A DNA stretch of 64,000 nt. It comes from Chiua virens. Taxonomy: Eukaryota; Basidiomycota; Agaricomycetes; Boletales; Boletaceae. Below, piece after piece: positions 1-12,557 of the stretch; position 1 is the stretch's first letter; each line of letters starts with the position of its first letter. The DNA is taken from assembly GCA_019787685.1 (NCBI GenBank), contig JAHNUO010000007.1, positions 1,488,001-1,552,000 of the forward strand, given 5' to 3'. The position numbers and the translations under genes are program-made. The notes beneath the pieces were generated by a model. The model had not been told where the DNA came from, did no database searches, and saw only the letters and a program-made list of their open reading frames with translations.

Positions 1-704
1 TTGAGCAACAGGCAGAGCCCATTCCTTAGCAAATAATTGAACTGGTTGTGCAGCAATTTGGTGCAGCTCAGGATGATTGGCAAGGTTATGAGGGTTGAGG
101 TATGCATGAACAGAAATGTCCTGTGATACAACATCAGCATATAGAGGTGTTGCACCAGGATGATGAAGGACAATTGTTGAACCGCCTGATAGCCTGTCCA
201 GAACTGTGGCCTGCAAAACAGTGACCATGTGACCATGGAACAGATTTAGAACAAAAGCAAACCAAGTCAAAAATCAATTCATGAATTTGATTTAGATGTT
301 CATTGCAAGCTTTCAAGTGTGCAATTTTAGCTTCAGGAGAATCTAAAGTACAGATGCCACTGCTATAGTGAGTGACAGATAAGAGCTGAGGTTCACCAGC
401 AATCACGATTGCCTTCTGTGGTCAGCTCAGGTGGGCAGGTGATGGATTCCATGAGTGTACAACACCCATAGATAGTATTGGAAAAATTGTTGAACAATGA
501 TGGAGTGGACATGTTGGATAAATTAAAGGAATGAGCAAGGCTGTGGCAATGTGCCAACATTTTGAATGCCACAAGACATGCAGCATTTTTCAAACAAGTT
601 TCATTAGATACCAAAAAAAAAGATATATTTCAGAGGCAATGCTACATGTCACTCATGTGCAATGTACTAAAGAAATAAACAAGTGCGCTCTCTTCACTGT
701 GCAT
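1..704. other. Flank with no recognised gene
   Basis: AT-rich sequence just downstream of the KDZ transposase relic. Short open stretches on the minus strand (134-406 and 393-614) show no motif I recognise. They may be transposon 3' flank. Confidence 0.4.
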
Positions 705-3530
705 TCAATCTTCACATAGGTCACCATCATGTTCATCAGACACCCCTTGTCCTTCATGCTCAATAGCTCCCTCCTGTTGGCTAGCATCCTTTGATCCTGT
801 ATAACCATTGAGCAACTCAATCTGGTAAAGGCATGCCATGATACCAGCATTGACAGATTGTATGTATTGCCATTGGCACTCTATCTGGTGGGCAAGGGGT
901 GGGTCATTAGTCTGGATGTCATGAATGACCTGCAGGTATTTGAGTGCATCATTCCTGATCTTGGTGTGCAGCTGTGCAATATCCACATTACATTTTACAA
1001 GTTCCTCTCTTGCTCATTCAGCATCAAAATGGAGATTAGTGACTTCATGAAAGGTAGTGTCTGCCCACCATTTGGTGCCAATATCTTCACACAACAACTC
1101 AAATCCGGCTAGAAATGCATAATTGACAATTTGTTCCCATTGGAGGAGCTAACATGGGAGATTGAGTTCCAGTGTATACCAGTTGTAGCGATCAATTGCA
1201 TTACATATTGTAGTTGCTCTAGACTTCAGTGCTTTTGAGATATGCATTCTCAACTTATATCCTAGTCAGAAATTAGCACAGGGCAAATTGAGAATAATTG
1301 ACAAATACTGAGATTACTCATCTGCAGTTTCATAAGTTCCAGCAAGTGCATGATCACTAAGCATTCCACCTCCTTGGCAGCCTTGAAGAAACACCTATAC
1401 ATAGGTTAGCCACTCCTGAAGTTTGACACATTCAGGGTATGCAGTGCCCCATCTTGTCTTGATGTTCAACCACACTGCAAAATTCTCACATTTTCTATTT
1501 TAAGCTCAAGACACTTGTGGGCATTAGTGCATCAATCCCTGACCTCAGCAATATCCTTGTTGGTGTAGCCATTGTGGATAATGTGAAAGTCAAGCCAATT
1601 AAAGTCAGATAACACATCCTGCCAAGCACATCTGAAATTAAGGTCAGTGAAGGGAACAAGGTTGACATAATTACTCACTCAGCATTCTTGAGCTGGCTGA
1701 GCGCCTTCACATAGTCAATATAAACACTATCATTGCTTTTGGTATGATGAGCATTGAAAAGATATTCACGCTCTTCATGAAGCTCAGTGTCAAAGTCAAA
1801 GTCAGCAACTTCAGTGGACTGAGGAATGGCTTGTGCTGTGTCAATGATTGTGAGACACTGGACATAATTATTGTAAAGAAAAGTGCCTGAAGTGAAATAT
1901 ATAAGACTGTAAATGGTAAAGGCAAAACAAACCTAGTGCAGCATATTTATCCAAGTTGGCAAATTTGAAATGTTCTTCAAGTACCTGGTGCTGGTGGAAA
2001 TTGATAGCATTACAAATCTGAGATGTGACTGCATTTGAAACTGAGAAGACTTGTTCACAAGTCTTGAAATCTTCTTTGCCTGCACTGACTTTGTACTTTG
2101 GGTGATGCTGAACTTGACACAAACAATTATGAGCATGACCATGAAAACTCAGGACAACACCATAAATGCCTCTAGTGCAAATGGTGGGCCTGAGAGAGCA
2201 GCATAACAAAAATTTTATAAAGGCACAATGAATGTTATCACTGTAAAGGAAGTTGTCAGGAAATATATCCATCAAACGAGAAATGGTGGCAAGCAAGTAT
2301 TTCATGCTGTAATGAGTGTAAGCAAATAGGGTATTGCATAATGGCAAAAGATCTTATAGTTCTTTACTTTGTATTAGATTGCAGATTGTAAGCAGAAATC
2401 CATGGTGGCAGACAGAGATGAAAATCCCAGACTTCTAGAAGACAGTAAACATCTTGTGCTTTGGGAGCTGCATTGCGCCAGTGATCAACACAGACATTTG
2501 CAGGCTCCATTTTATCTTCCAGTTCATGGCATCAGGGTGACTCAAGGAGCCCTGCACTCTTCAGACTTTGTCCTTGAACTGATCAACTTCATCTTCTTTT
2601 ATCCATACTGATGACCTGGAATAAAGGATCAACACATTTTGCAGAGTTGTTGCCATTCATGGCAATCTGAAATGTGCATGGAATGGCAGCTCATCTTGCA
2701 ATTTGTAGTGGCATGCCAGACATGAATTCTTCATGCACCAATGGGAAATATCATGTCCCAGAGCAGCACTTATACAGCTGTTGACACACCATTGAATCTC
2801 CAGGTAAACATTGTATGTGACCCTGAGCTGTTCAGCAAAGTAATGGCAGAAGCGAACCTACATGGCCTGAATGTCATTTGGGTCTGATTACTAAAAAAAA
2901 TCAACTTACACTGCAAATAACATAATACCTTTGCCATCATGTGAATGGTGAACTGGGGCAAGCATGGTGCATCTGGCGATAGACTTCCAGGGTGCACACA
3001 GATACTACAAAAACAGGACATATTGGTGATGTGCTGATGCATCCATATGTATCATAGAAGGGACACATTCACATGAGGTATAGCATGTGGAACCTTGTAA
3101 ACAGTACACTCTGAGGAAATTATCACTAATAATTCTAAAAGCAATTATTAATCTTTACTGAATATGCCAATGACTTCAAGCTCAAAGTGGTTCCTGTTCG
3201 GCATTGATGCTGCAGGGATCATTGGTGGCAGGTTGTGCTCATACAATAGATATGCATTAGTTAGCATTTCATACTGATGAGACCATTCCTTCACCATATC
3301 AGTGACTTGGAACGAGTGGTCACATTCATTAATAGAGTATCCATAACATAATCAGCAGAATTATCATATGCAATGACAACTACTTACATACTTACTAAAC
3401 CATCATAGAGCTGCTTCAAGGCAGTGTACTCTCCACCAGCATTGCTGACATCAAAACCTTCTTCACCTAGTGAAGGTATGGCTGCAGCATCATCCAAGGA
3501 TTCATTCATGTCAATGTCAGTCAAGAAGTC
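705..3530 (-). pseudogene. KDZ-family transposase relic, multi-exon
   Basis: KDZ transposases mobilise a class of large DNA transposons common in Agaricomycetes. On the minus strand, in order: an acidic stretch and EWSHQYEML (3480-3180), a C-x2-C pair followed by the MNGNNSAK signature (about 2700-2620), SVCHHGFLLTICNLIQSKE (about 2420-2350), the core FHGHAHNCLCQVQHHP, CEQVFSVSNA and EEHFKFANLDKYAALG (2150-1935), FLYNNYVQCL after an intron (1880-1850), YKLRMHISKAL (about 1250) and a helical C-terminus (986-705). Two spliceable introns are visible: 1887-1932 (46 nt) and 1632-1678 (47 nt), and splicing joins family-conserved residues across each. In-frame stops and frame changes (near 1530, 1390 and 2640) make it a pseudogene. 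The N-terminus was not found. The KDZ assignment is strong; exact ends are not. Confidence 0.82.
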
Positions 3531-4027
3531 TAGGATACCTCGACTCTGAGCAATTTTCTCTGCTCACAGATAGTGTTCACACTGTTTTAAACCAAGATCT
3601 GAGGCACAGTAAGCTACAAAAATGACAACAAAGAAGACAGAACACACAACAAAGATAGTTGCTACACTCCTCATCAGCAACTTTACTATGTAGTAGCAGG
3701 TCACTTGGGCGTACAACCCAAGCCTTCTTGAGCCCAATGGAAACATGAGCACTGGAAGATGTTCCCACAGCTAAATAATGTAGGGCACATGCATGAGAAC
3801 GAGGCACCATGTCAGTAGAGATAGAAGGAGGAAAGTTGCAAAATGAACCACATTTGAAGTGAAATTCTCACACTACATGGTTATGTATAATCCATACATA
3901 GAAACCTCCAAGTAGACACAGTGAGAAAAAGGAGCCAAAGAACCAGCACAAGAAGAATGTGGATAAGGAGGTCATTGTCAGGAAGAGTAAGGGCAGTGAC
4001 AATGTGAGATCCTGACACCACCCACTC
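3531..4027. other. Unassigned stretch upstream of KDZ relic
   Basis: Two overlapping minus-strand open stretches (3564-3752, 3577-3810) precede the KDZ relic. They could be a degraded first exon, but no conserved motif supports this. Confidence 0.3.
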
Positions 4028-4570
4028 AAAAAGTCTCCAGCGGCCGAGGCTGCAGGAAAGATGGTGATAGTGATGGTGCCCAATGACGGAGAGGGTGGCG
4101 GCCACAGCACCAGTGGTAATGGCAAAAGTTCCTGAAAGCAAAGAGAGTAATTAGGATAGCAGTGATGGTGGCAGGTAATCCCAATGTCACCCACTTAGAG
4201 GCTGCAACAAGGGAGGCAGTAGTGAGGGTGCCCAATGATGGAGAGGGTAGCAGTGGCAGTGGTGGTAGCAGCAAGAGCACCAGATAGCAAAGAGGGCAAT
4301 GACAATAGTGACAATGGTGGCAGGTAATCCCAATGTCACCTACTCAGAGGCTACAACAAGGAAGGCAATAGTAAGGGTGGCAGTGGTGGCAGCAGCAAGA
4401 GCACTAGATAGCAGAGAGGGCGATGGTGATGGTGACAATGGTAACAAGAAAATCCCAATATTACCCACTCAGAGGCTGCAACAAGGGAGGTGGTAGCAAT
4501 GATGCCCAATGATGGAGAGGGTAATGGTGGCAGTGGTGGTGACGGTGAAAGCACCCAATGGCAGAAAGGG
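4028..4570. repeat. Degenerate minisatellite, about 150-bp unit
   Basis: Three to four imperfect tandem units. Each contains a purine-rich GGTGGCAGTGGTGG-like tract, AATCCCAATGTCACCCACT, AGAGGCTGCAACAAGGGAGG and GCCCAATGATGGAGAGGGT. Clear unit anchors lie near 4170, 4320 and 4450. Open frames through it are low-complexity by-products. Confidence 0.7.
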
Positions 4571-5295
4571 AGGTAGGAATGGTGGGAATGACAGCAGCAG
4601 CAGGAAAAAGACAGAACTGTTGACAATAAGACATACCAGGGTTCCCAATTCACGACATCTCTAATGAGGGATTGGTCGGGGGTGATGGCATGGCCAAGGA
4701 TATGGCAGCAGCGCTGACAACAACAACAACAATGGTGGGTAGGAATGCAGGAGTTGATGAGAAGAAGCACCAGAGATTCCCAAGGGTAGTGCCACATCCC
4801 AAAGCAGCAATTGTTGATGCCATGTTATTGTCTTAAGCAAGAACACATGATCCAGTTACTGAGGTTAGGGGACTACTCTTGGGAACTACCTTAATGATCC
4901 TAATCACTTTGCCTAAGTACCTAGTGAACCACATGTTGCACTGCAGTGCTCACAAAAAAGCTGTCAAGCAAGTCTAGTAAGTGTTATCTCATCCATGGCT
5001 GTAATAGTTTATAAACTTTAAAATATGGGAAGCATAGGTGACTAAACAAATGTACACCCCTCCTAGACCACAACACTAGTCAATACACTCATATAGGTAT
5101 AACAGGTTACTCCTTCCTCCTGCTATTAATATACCTGCATATCCCCCCTGACCAAAGTGTAGGAGTCTGGCTGGTATGTGTACTGGGTGCTGATAGATGG
5201 CAATGGATGGTAGATGGCTTCAGACTGCTTATGGGTCATGAAATGTTGCAGAAATTGCTGGTGATTGAGGAAGCTAGGCTGATCAAGAGCTGATA
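4571..5295. other. Intergenic stretch, nothing recognised
   Basis: The purine-rich tract tails off to about 4850. From 4850 to 5295 I see no gene, RNA or repeat that recurs in the window. Confidence 0.4.
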
Positions 5296-5300
5296 GGTGC

Positions 5301-5727
5301 TAAAACAACCTAGATCAAAGACTAGACTATTAAAGTAGTGGATGAAGAGAAAGGTGGTTCAGTCCAGTCAAAGAGGTGAAAACTGCAAGAGAATTTTGTT
5401 AGAGTTCCTTGGTCTTAATTCATGGGCTTTACTACATGGATGTCAAAGTTCTAATCTGAGTATGGACTACATAGATAAGCATAAGGCATATGATTGTTGA
5501 TAATGTTTGAGTCATAAAATGAGTCATAGATAAGATATAGCCTTGCACTGCCATGATGAGTCAGTAATAAGGGATATGAATAGATAGAAGCATATGTGTG
5601 TGATATTGTGACAGCCAATTGGATGTGTTCCTTTGAATAGCCTTGACATGAGGCAAAGTATGCTGTAATAGTTTAGAAAAGATTGAAGGTATAGTCCATT
5701 AAGGGTTAAAACATTGAAATTGTAACA
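5301..5727 (-). repeat. Family A solo LTR with 5-bp TSD
   Basis: Reverse-orientation family A LTR. It reads TAAAACAACCTAG at the left (ancestral TGAAAC, one G-to-A change) and ends TTGAAATTGTAACA. It is flanked by GGTGC at 5296-5300 and 5728-5732. The right-hand TSD directly abuts another family A LTR that starts at 5733. Confidence 0.8.
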
Positions 5728-5732
5728 GGTGC

Positions 5733-5969
5733 TGAAACAACCTAGAATAACCTAGACTGTTTAAAGTTGTAGTGGTGTAGTGAAGAGAGGGTTCAGTCCA
5801 GTGAAGAGGCAAAAACTGCAAGAGAACTTTGTTGAGCTCTCTGGCTTTGATTCATGGGGTTTATATACTACATGGATGTCGGAGTTCTAATCTGAGTATG
5901 AACTATGTAGATAAGCATAATGTATCCTATTGGATGATAAGGTGTGAATATATATAAGTCATAGATAAG
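5733..5969 (-). repeat. Left part of split family A 3' LTR (minus element)
   Basis: Starts TGAAACAACC and runs to the ATAAG at 5965-5969, where the plus-strand family A element entered. It continues at 12982-13164. The two pieces together give about 420 bp, matching the 419-bp LTR at 12558-12976. Confidence 0.8.
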
Positions 5970-6349
5970 TGTTATGATATCAACTTTCCATCCCTTAACA
6001 GATTATACTTTCAATCTATTCTAAAGATAACACCTCATGTAAAGGCTGTCCAAAGGATCATACCCTATTGGCTGCCACAATATCACACACATACACTTCT
6101 ATCTATTCATTTCCCTTATCACTGACTCATATATATTCACACCTTATCATTCAATAGGATACAGTATGCTTACCTACGTAGTTCATACTCAGATTAGAAC
6201 TCTAGCATCCATGTAGTATATAACTCCATGAATTTTAGCCAGAGAGCTCTAACAAAGTTCTCTTGGAGTTTTCACCTCTTCACTGGACTGAACCCCCTCT
6301 TCACTACACCACTACAACTTTAACAGTCTAGGTTATTCTAGGTTGTCCA
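5970..6349 (+). repeat. 5' LTR of family A element
   Basis: Begins TGTTATGATATC and ends GGTTGTCCA. It is 380 bp against 419 bp for the 3' LTR, largely because about 36 bp present in the 3' LTR near 12,715-12,750 is absent. Confidence 0.85.
6217..6261 (+). promoter_or_regulatory. TATA box and inferred transcript 5' end, family A
   Basis: TATATAA at 6217-6223. AACAAAGTTCT at 6251-6261 starts 34 bp from the first T of the box, the expected distance for a start site. Its reverse complement occurs at 6352-6362 just after the LTR. The start position is inferred. Confidence 0.6.
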
Positions 6350-6351
6350 TT

Positions 6352-6362
6352 AGAACTTTGTT
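6352..6362 (+). promoter_or_regulatory. Putative self-priming PBS, family A
   Basis: AGAACTTTGTT, 2 nt after the LTR end, is the exact reverse complement of AACAAAGTTCT at 6251-6261. It lacks the TGG that usually starts a tRNA-primed PBS. This fits Tf1-like self-priming. Confidence 0.65.
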
Positions 6363-7416
6363 GCCTTTCTTTGCCGTCGACACTACTGTCAAGTCCCTCA
6401 ACCTCATTGTAGTTGTCTTACCTCTATTAAGAGCAGCACCCCAAGTAAGTCGCAGACTCTGAACAGGAAGATTTTATCAGCTTCAAATAAGCTGCTCGAG
6501 ACCCAAGGTCCATATAGCGCACCAGCCAATAGCACACCTTTTTGTCACTCATTGTCCTCTTAACTGAGACCACAAAAAATAGTGACTTCCTCTTTGTTAC
6601 TGCTCTCAATCGTCGCTGCTGCTCAAGAAGTGTTTCCCAGTCTTGAAGACCAACCTTATGTACTTGATGCCACCTATCTCACTGAGGTAGTTGCCCTAGA
6701 GGATCTTGATCCCGAGGACAGGACAGATACAGAGATCTTCCATGCCTTATTAGGCCACTTTATAGGAGACAACGCATCCCTATCAGACTATGAATCTTTC
6801 TGGTCTAACAGCCCAAACCTCCAGTATTCAACTTTGGAACCAGATATCAAATGAGAGCCTAGCCTGCTTATCGTACCTCTTCCTTTTATAAAAAGAGAAG
6901 AATCCTCCCTGCTCCCGGAACTAACACCAAGCAGAGCATCCTCTGAGGAAAGTTTAGGAGACCCTAACAATTGGCTCCTACCCAGAAAGATTGAGAGAAT
7001 AGCCAGTAGAACAGCTTTGCAGAAAAGGAGAGCAGAAAGACGCTTCAGGGCAAATCTAGTACCCTCGCGCATCCGCCCCTATTCACAATACAATATTTTC
7101 GAATTCCCCTCTTTATGTCCTAGAAACACTCTCAGGACCCCTTCCAAATATCTCTAAATAGATTCTTTTATGTCTTGGGAACTCATTTCAATCGCACTCG
7201 TCATCTCCTGCACTCTCACCATCTACTTTTTCAGATACATCACTTTCTACCTTGCCGACAAGGTACAAGAATCTCAGTGACCAATTTACGTCTCTATCAA
7301 ATGATGAGACTACCCTTTCGCAGTCACCTTCAGTCTTTCTCACCCTACAAAGAATATGGAACAGCCACTGCTAACACTTGGGGAGCACCAGAACCAATAG
7401 CTGACGCTCAGTAAAC
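6363..7416 (+). other. Leader / possible degraded Gag N-terminus
   Basis: About 1 kb between PBS and the clear gag frame. Open stretches at 6582-6854 (90 codons, acidic) and 7175-7414 lie in different frames from gag. It may be untranslated leader or a frame-broken Gag N-terminus. Confidence 0.35.
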
Positions 7417-8565
7417 ATGTCAACACAAGATATCGCTGATGTGACCGCAGTCATGAATGACCCCAAGGAATCTGATAAGGATAGACTCCTGTCGGCTATA
7501 TTTATCATACAACAAATGAGTGGTGCTATTGCTGCACTACAAAATAAACCCCATTCCACGGGAAAGGTAGAAATCTTTGCCAACCCTGGAACCTATGATG
7601 GAGAACCAGCTCACTTTGAAGAATGGTGGGCCAAAATCAAGGGATAGATAGACATAAACCAAAACACTATCACACCTGGCTCCTACATGGCAGTATTAGC
7701 TGTCTTATCTTGCCTAAAAGGAAAACGAGCTTTGCAGTTCACAGAAACTTGCTTAGCACAAGGGACCAACCTCACATGGGGACAATTATTCATTGACGTA
7801 GAAAGGATGTTCCGCCAGACCAACAAGGTTGACTGGGCTCATACAGAGCTAGAACATCTCGAACAAGAAAATATGAGAGTTGAAGACTTCCTAATCCAAT
7901 GGGAAGCATTATGGCACCAAGCCAGAATCAATCCCTCCCACGCCATAAGACTTCTCGAGGCAAATATAGCATGAGGACTAATTTATCAAATCTTCAGGGA
8001 TAGAACAAGAATCACCCTCAAAGAACCCATGTGGAACGATCCACTTGCCCCTAAGTACAAAAAGGATCGCAACAAGGCCATAACGGCATATCTTGCCTTG
8101 ATCAGACAGGCAGGAAATTTCCTGGAGCAACTCCAATATGTCTGCAGAGAAAGATCTAAAAAGAAAGATCCTAATACCATGGACATTAGCTCCACATCAT
8201 GATACAAAGTAGATGATGATGGCTGGTTTACCGGCAAAGAAGTCAAGGCAGTTGGTCAGAAGAAGACTAACAACAACAAATGTTACAACTGCAGGAACAC
8301 AGGACACATTCCAAAAGAATGTCCTAAACCCAAAGTGCAATGCCCAGATTGCAAATACTACACCAGCAACCACAAAGCCACATGTGGAAAATCTAGAAAA
8401 GCAAGATCCATCACACAACAAAAAGAAGCCCCTAAAGCTTCAACTTCTTCAGTACCCAAAAAGGACCCTTTTGTGGCCATTCGAGGAATGAACCCTGAAG
8501 AAGTACAAGCATATTATTATAACAAATATGAAACCAAAAAGAAAGGAAAAGGCAAGGGGAACTGA
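7417..8565 (+). pseudogene. Family A gag, three nonsense codons
   Basis: Gag forms the particle and packages element RNA. One reading frame of 383 codons runs from ATG 7417 to TGA 8563-8565. It is broken by TAG 7645, TGA 7972 and TGA 8200. Each lies where tryptophan would be plausible, so each can be explained by one G-to-A change in TGG. The capsid-like region contains TWGQLFIDVERMFRQ and VEDFLIQWEALW. A zinc knuckle CYNCRNTGHIPKEC (C-x2-C-x4-H-x4-C) follows near 8281, then a second Cys/His cluster and a lysine-rich tail. The pol frame (-1) is already open before the gag stop, so a Gag-Pol overlap is likely. Confidence 0.82.
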
Positions 8566-11500
8566 GTAAACTGGGATCTCATGTTTGCACTACCCTTCCA
8601 AAGCTCTATGAAAACACGTTATCTCTAAACTTTGATTTTCAATACTCCGAAACACCTCCCTGGCAAGAGGATAAACTACCTAAATCCACAAAAACAACAG
8701 AAAACAAAAGCGTTGACAGTGTCTCTGTGGAGCATGGTGGACACAATAGTTCTGTGCTTAGTTCTGTCCCAAAACAAATACCCAATGGGTCTTTAATTAG
8801 ATCTACATTGGTAGAAAAAGAAATTATACTTCCAATTTTGGTATTCCCAGTAAACCAAATTAGCTATGTTGGAGCAAAAGCACTCTTAGACAGTGGAGCT
8901 AATGCAATTTTCATACACAAAGATTACATCACTAAACATAAACTTCCATGTCACATGCTTCCTCACCCAATCCAAGTTTTCAACGTGGATGGCACTAAGA
9001 ACCAAGCAGGCTCAATAACTCACACCACACAAATCCTGATCGATTTCAAAGGTCACAGGAAAATAGTGGATGCTGAAATTACCAACCTTGGAAAGAATGA
9101 TCTTATCCTCGGATTTACATGGTTAAAGCACCACAATCCCCATATAGACTGGACAACAGGAATAGTAACAATGAGAAGATGCCCAGATTTATGTCATTCA
9201 CAAGATGAAGACAACTACTTGGATTCCATTATCACAGAAGAAATCTCCTATGCAAACTCTATTGCCAAAACCCATTTTTTTTCCACTCACATGGAAACTC
9301 CTCCTAAGGAACACACTCTTGAAGAGATGGTGCCTAAGGAATATATAAAATATGTTAAAGTATTTGGAAAAATGGAATCTGAAAGAATTCCATTAAGTAA
9401 ACCATGGGATCATAGCATTGACCTAAAAGAGTCTTTCATTCCTAAAAAGGGTTGCTTAATACCCCTCTCTGTCACAGAACAAGAGAAGGTCTCCACATTC
9501 ATTGATGACCAATTAAAGAAATGTTACATCAGACCCTCTAAATCAGAACAGATATCTCCAGTCTTCTTCATCCCAAAGAAAGATGGAAAGAAATGTATGG
9601 TTCAGGATTACCGATACCTAAATGAACACACAAGCAAAAACAATTATCCCTTGCCACTTATTTTGCAGCTTGTGGACAAATTAAAAGACGCTAAACTATT
9701 TACAAAAATGGATCTCCATGGGGATACAGTAAGGTACACATCAAAGAAGGAAACAAATGGAAAGCAGCATTTGTCTGTCATCGCAGTTCTTTCAAACCCA
9801 TCATCATGTACTTTGGATTATGTAACTCACCAGCAATGTTTCAAACTATGATAAATGAAATCTTCGCCGATATGAACGGTGTTGTTGTCATCTACATTGA
9901 TGATCTTATGATATTCACAAATACTGACAACTATGAAACTCATGACAAAATCCTACTCAAAGTACTTAAATGTCTTCAAGATAATGATCTTTATGTAAAA
10001 CCAGAAAAATGCTTCTTTCATGTAAAAGAAGTGGACTTCCTCGGAATGATCATGGGAACTGATGGGATTAAAATGGATAATGAAAAGACCAAAGCAGTTG
10101 CCAAATGGCCAACTCCCACATCAGTTAAACACATTAGAAGTTTCCTTAGACTTGCCAACTTCTATCACAGATTCATTAAAGATTATGGAAAAATAGCACA
10201 CCCTTTACATGACCTTACTAAAAAGGATCAGAAATTTGAATGGACCTGTTACGATAGTTCCGGGTAGGACCTAGCGTAGCCGCAAAAGCGCCAAGTACCA
10301 AGTGGCTGCGATAACTCAAACAACCACCACTTGATACGTGGTGCGCTGAAGAGTTGAACAAGGAGTTCTGGTCAGCGGATTGCTACCAGAGAGACGAGTG
10401 AAAACTCAGGTGTTGCTGAGAGTTGTCCGGTTGGGAATCTATACCCGAGGGACGGTCAAGGGACGACGAGAGAAGTCCCTGGTCAAGTGGTCACAAGGAG
10501 GGGTCCGAGTGGAGCAGTGATACTCAGCTAGATTGCGGAGATCAAGACTAGTGTACAAGAGTATCGCTGCGAGGTATTTATACTACGAGAACTGCGCACA
10601 GACCAAGTAACTAAAAGGGGAAGGCCAGAAGAGTGGAAGGGCCAAAGGGCCAAAAGGAGTGCACAGTGATCAAAAGGGAATCGTACGATGCGAAAGCAAT
10701 GGACGATGACGAAGATGAAATGACAAATGCGAAGCCATCGGATGATGACGAGAATCGAATGAGTAAGTACGATGCCATCGGATGATGACAAGAAAGGAAG
10801 AGCGTAAGCACTCGGGTAAGGCCGGTGCGGAGTTACAAAGTAAAGAGAACGAGTATGGATGAACGTACAATGATATCTAGGTATCGAGTGAAGTGAAGAA
10901 GTACAAGTGAAACGAAAGAAAGAAATTGTAACAGGACCTTCGCTTGTGACGAAGCCTTCACTATGCTTAAAAAGGCATTTACGACAGCCCCTATCCTTGC
11001 TTATCCGGATCAGAATGCCAAATATCACTTAGAATGTGATTCATCGGATTTCACAACAGGAACAGTTCTATCTTGAGAAAAAAAAGGACTTTGGCACCCT
11101 GTCACTTATAATAGCCACTCTATGACACCAGAAGAATGGAATTACCCTATAGCTGACAAAGAAATACTTTCGGTTATTCGCTCTCTAGAACTATGGTGCC
11201 ACTATCTCAAGGGTACAAAATATGAATTTGAAATATGGAATGGCCACCAGAACCTTATGTGGTTTATGATACGCCAAGATCTTAACAGAAGACAAGCAAG
11301 ATGGGCACAATATCTCTCACATTTTAACTTCACTTGGCACCACAAGGCTGGAGTCACTCTGGGAAAAGCAAATGCTCTAAGCAGACAATGATCAGAATTG
11401 AAGATGATAACAAAGGAATCCTTCTCATGGATCCATCTAAGATTTGATCAGCTGTCACTCTCCTATATAATGGAGATCAATTTCTCATAGATGTACAACA

Positions 11501-12430
11501 TGAAACTATGAAATTATCACCTAATGCCATGATACATCTCCTATCTATCAGATATACAGTCAAGGATGCAATGCCTTCCTTAGAAGGGGGGTAAGATCTT
11601 CATTCCCAATGCTTTACACACCAAATCTATCACCATGTTTCATGACACACCCGAAGCTGGACATCCCAGTTATGACAAAACTTTAGAACTTCTCTCATGA
11701 ACCTACATTTGGCCTCGCATGAACAAAGAAGTCAAAAATTATATCTCACACTGTGAAAGATGTGTTCAATTCAAGGGTTCTAATCAGAAAACAGCAGGAC
11801 TCCTGTAACCCTTAGAAACACTGTCATTACCATGGGAAGATATCTCAGCAGATTTCATCACAGATCTCCCACTTTCACACTCATATGATTCCATTCTTAC
11901 AGTCGTGGATTGATTCTCTAAAGAAGTCAAATTTATCCCATGCCACAAAATGTGTACATCTATGGATCTTGCTAAACTATATCTCTCACACATATGGAAA
12001 CATCATGGCCTCCCTAAAACCATCATATCAGATAGAGGACCACAATTCGCTTCCCAACTTATGAAAGATATATGCTCAGGGTTAAAAATTACACCCAAAT
12101 TATGCACTGCACATCACCCACAAACTGATGGACAATCAGAATGAATGAACCAAGAAGTGCAGCAATATCTTTGCATGTTCTGTGCAAAGAAGGATAACAC
12201 ATGGGCCGATTGGCTCCCTCTCACACAATTCTCATAAGAAGAAGAATTCAAAGCAGACTATATAGTTGATTCCCAAATGAAGGGACACCACTTAGAATAT
12301 CTCATACACTGGAAGGGTTATGATAATGATGAAAGAACTTGAAAACCTCTAAAGATTCTAAAGAATGCTCTGGATCTCATATCTGATTTCCACAAAGCAC
12401 ATCCAGATGCCCCAAGAAAATTAAAAGTCA
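8566..12430 (+). pseudogene. Family A pol (PR-RT-RH-IN-chromodomain), broken
   Basis: Protease: ALLDSGANAIFIH near 8880. RT: from about 9400, with VVVIYIDDLMIF near 9890. A single-base loss near 9716 moves the second half of RT to another frame. RNase H: near 11000-11390, including NRRQARWAQYL and ending KANALSR. Integrase: HHCC remnant and core (11640-12170) with ISDRGPQFASQL. Stops at several sites are absent from the sister copy at 13,165-15,459. Chromodomain: HWKGYDNDERT near 12310, followed by a premature TGA. The family B solo LTR splits RT from RNase H at 10247. About half a kilobase between integrase core and chromodomain is missing, with AGAAGAA-type microhomology at the joint. Confidence 0.85.
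10247..10933 (-). repeat. Family B solo LTR, TSD GGACC
   Basis: 687 bp, TGTTACGATAGTTCCGGG to AAATTGTAACA, flanked by GGACC at 10242-10246 and 10934-10938. The sister element has the undisrupted site near 15,263-15,285 with a single GGACC, which confirms the insertion. It contains AGATCAAGACT and, in reverse, a TATAAATA box. Open frames across it are by-products. Confidence 0.93.
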
Positions 12431-12557
12431 CACAAACCAAATTTAACTTCATGTTTTGCTCATATGACGATAAAACCAAATCCAAAGATGAGGATAGTCT
12501 CCATCATCTCAATCATGAAATATATCATCCAGAGTCTAATCGACAGACGGGGGGTAG

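Noticed and set aside
4351..4797. 148-codon His/Cys/Leu-rich minus-strand frame
   Set aside because: Translation of the minisatellite; low complexity in every frame.
10528..11028. 166-codon minus-strand frame
   Set aside because: Falls across a non-coding family B LTR and recurs wherever that LTR occurs.
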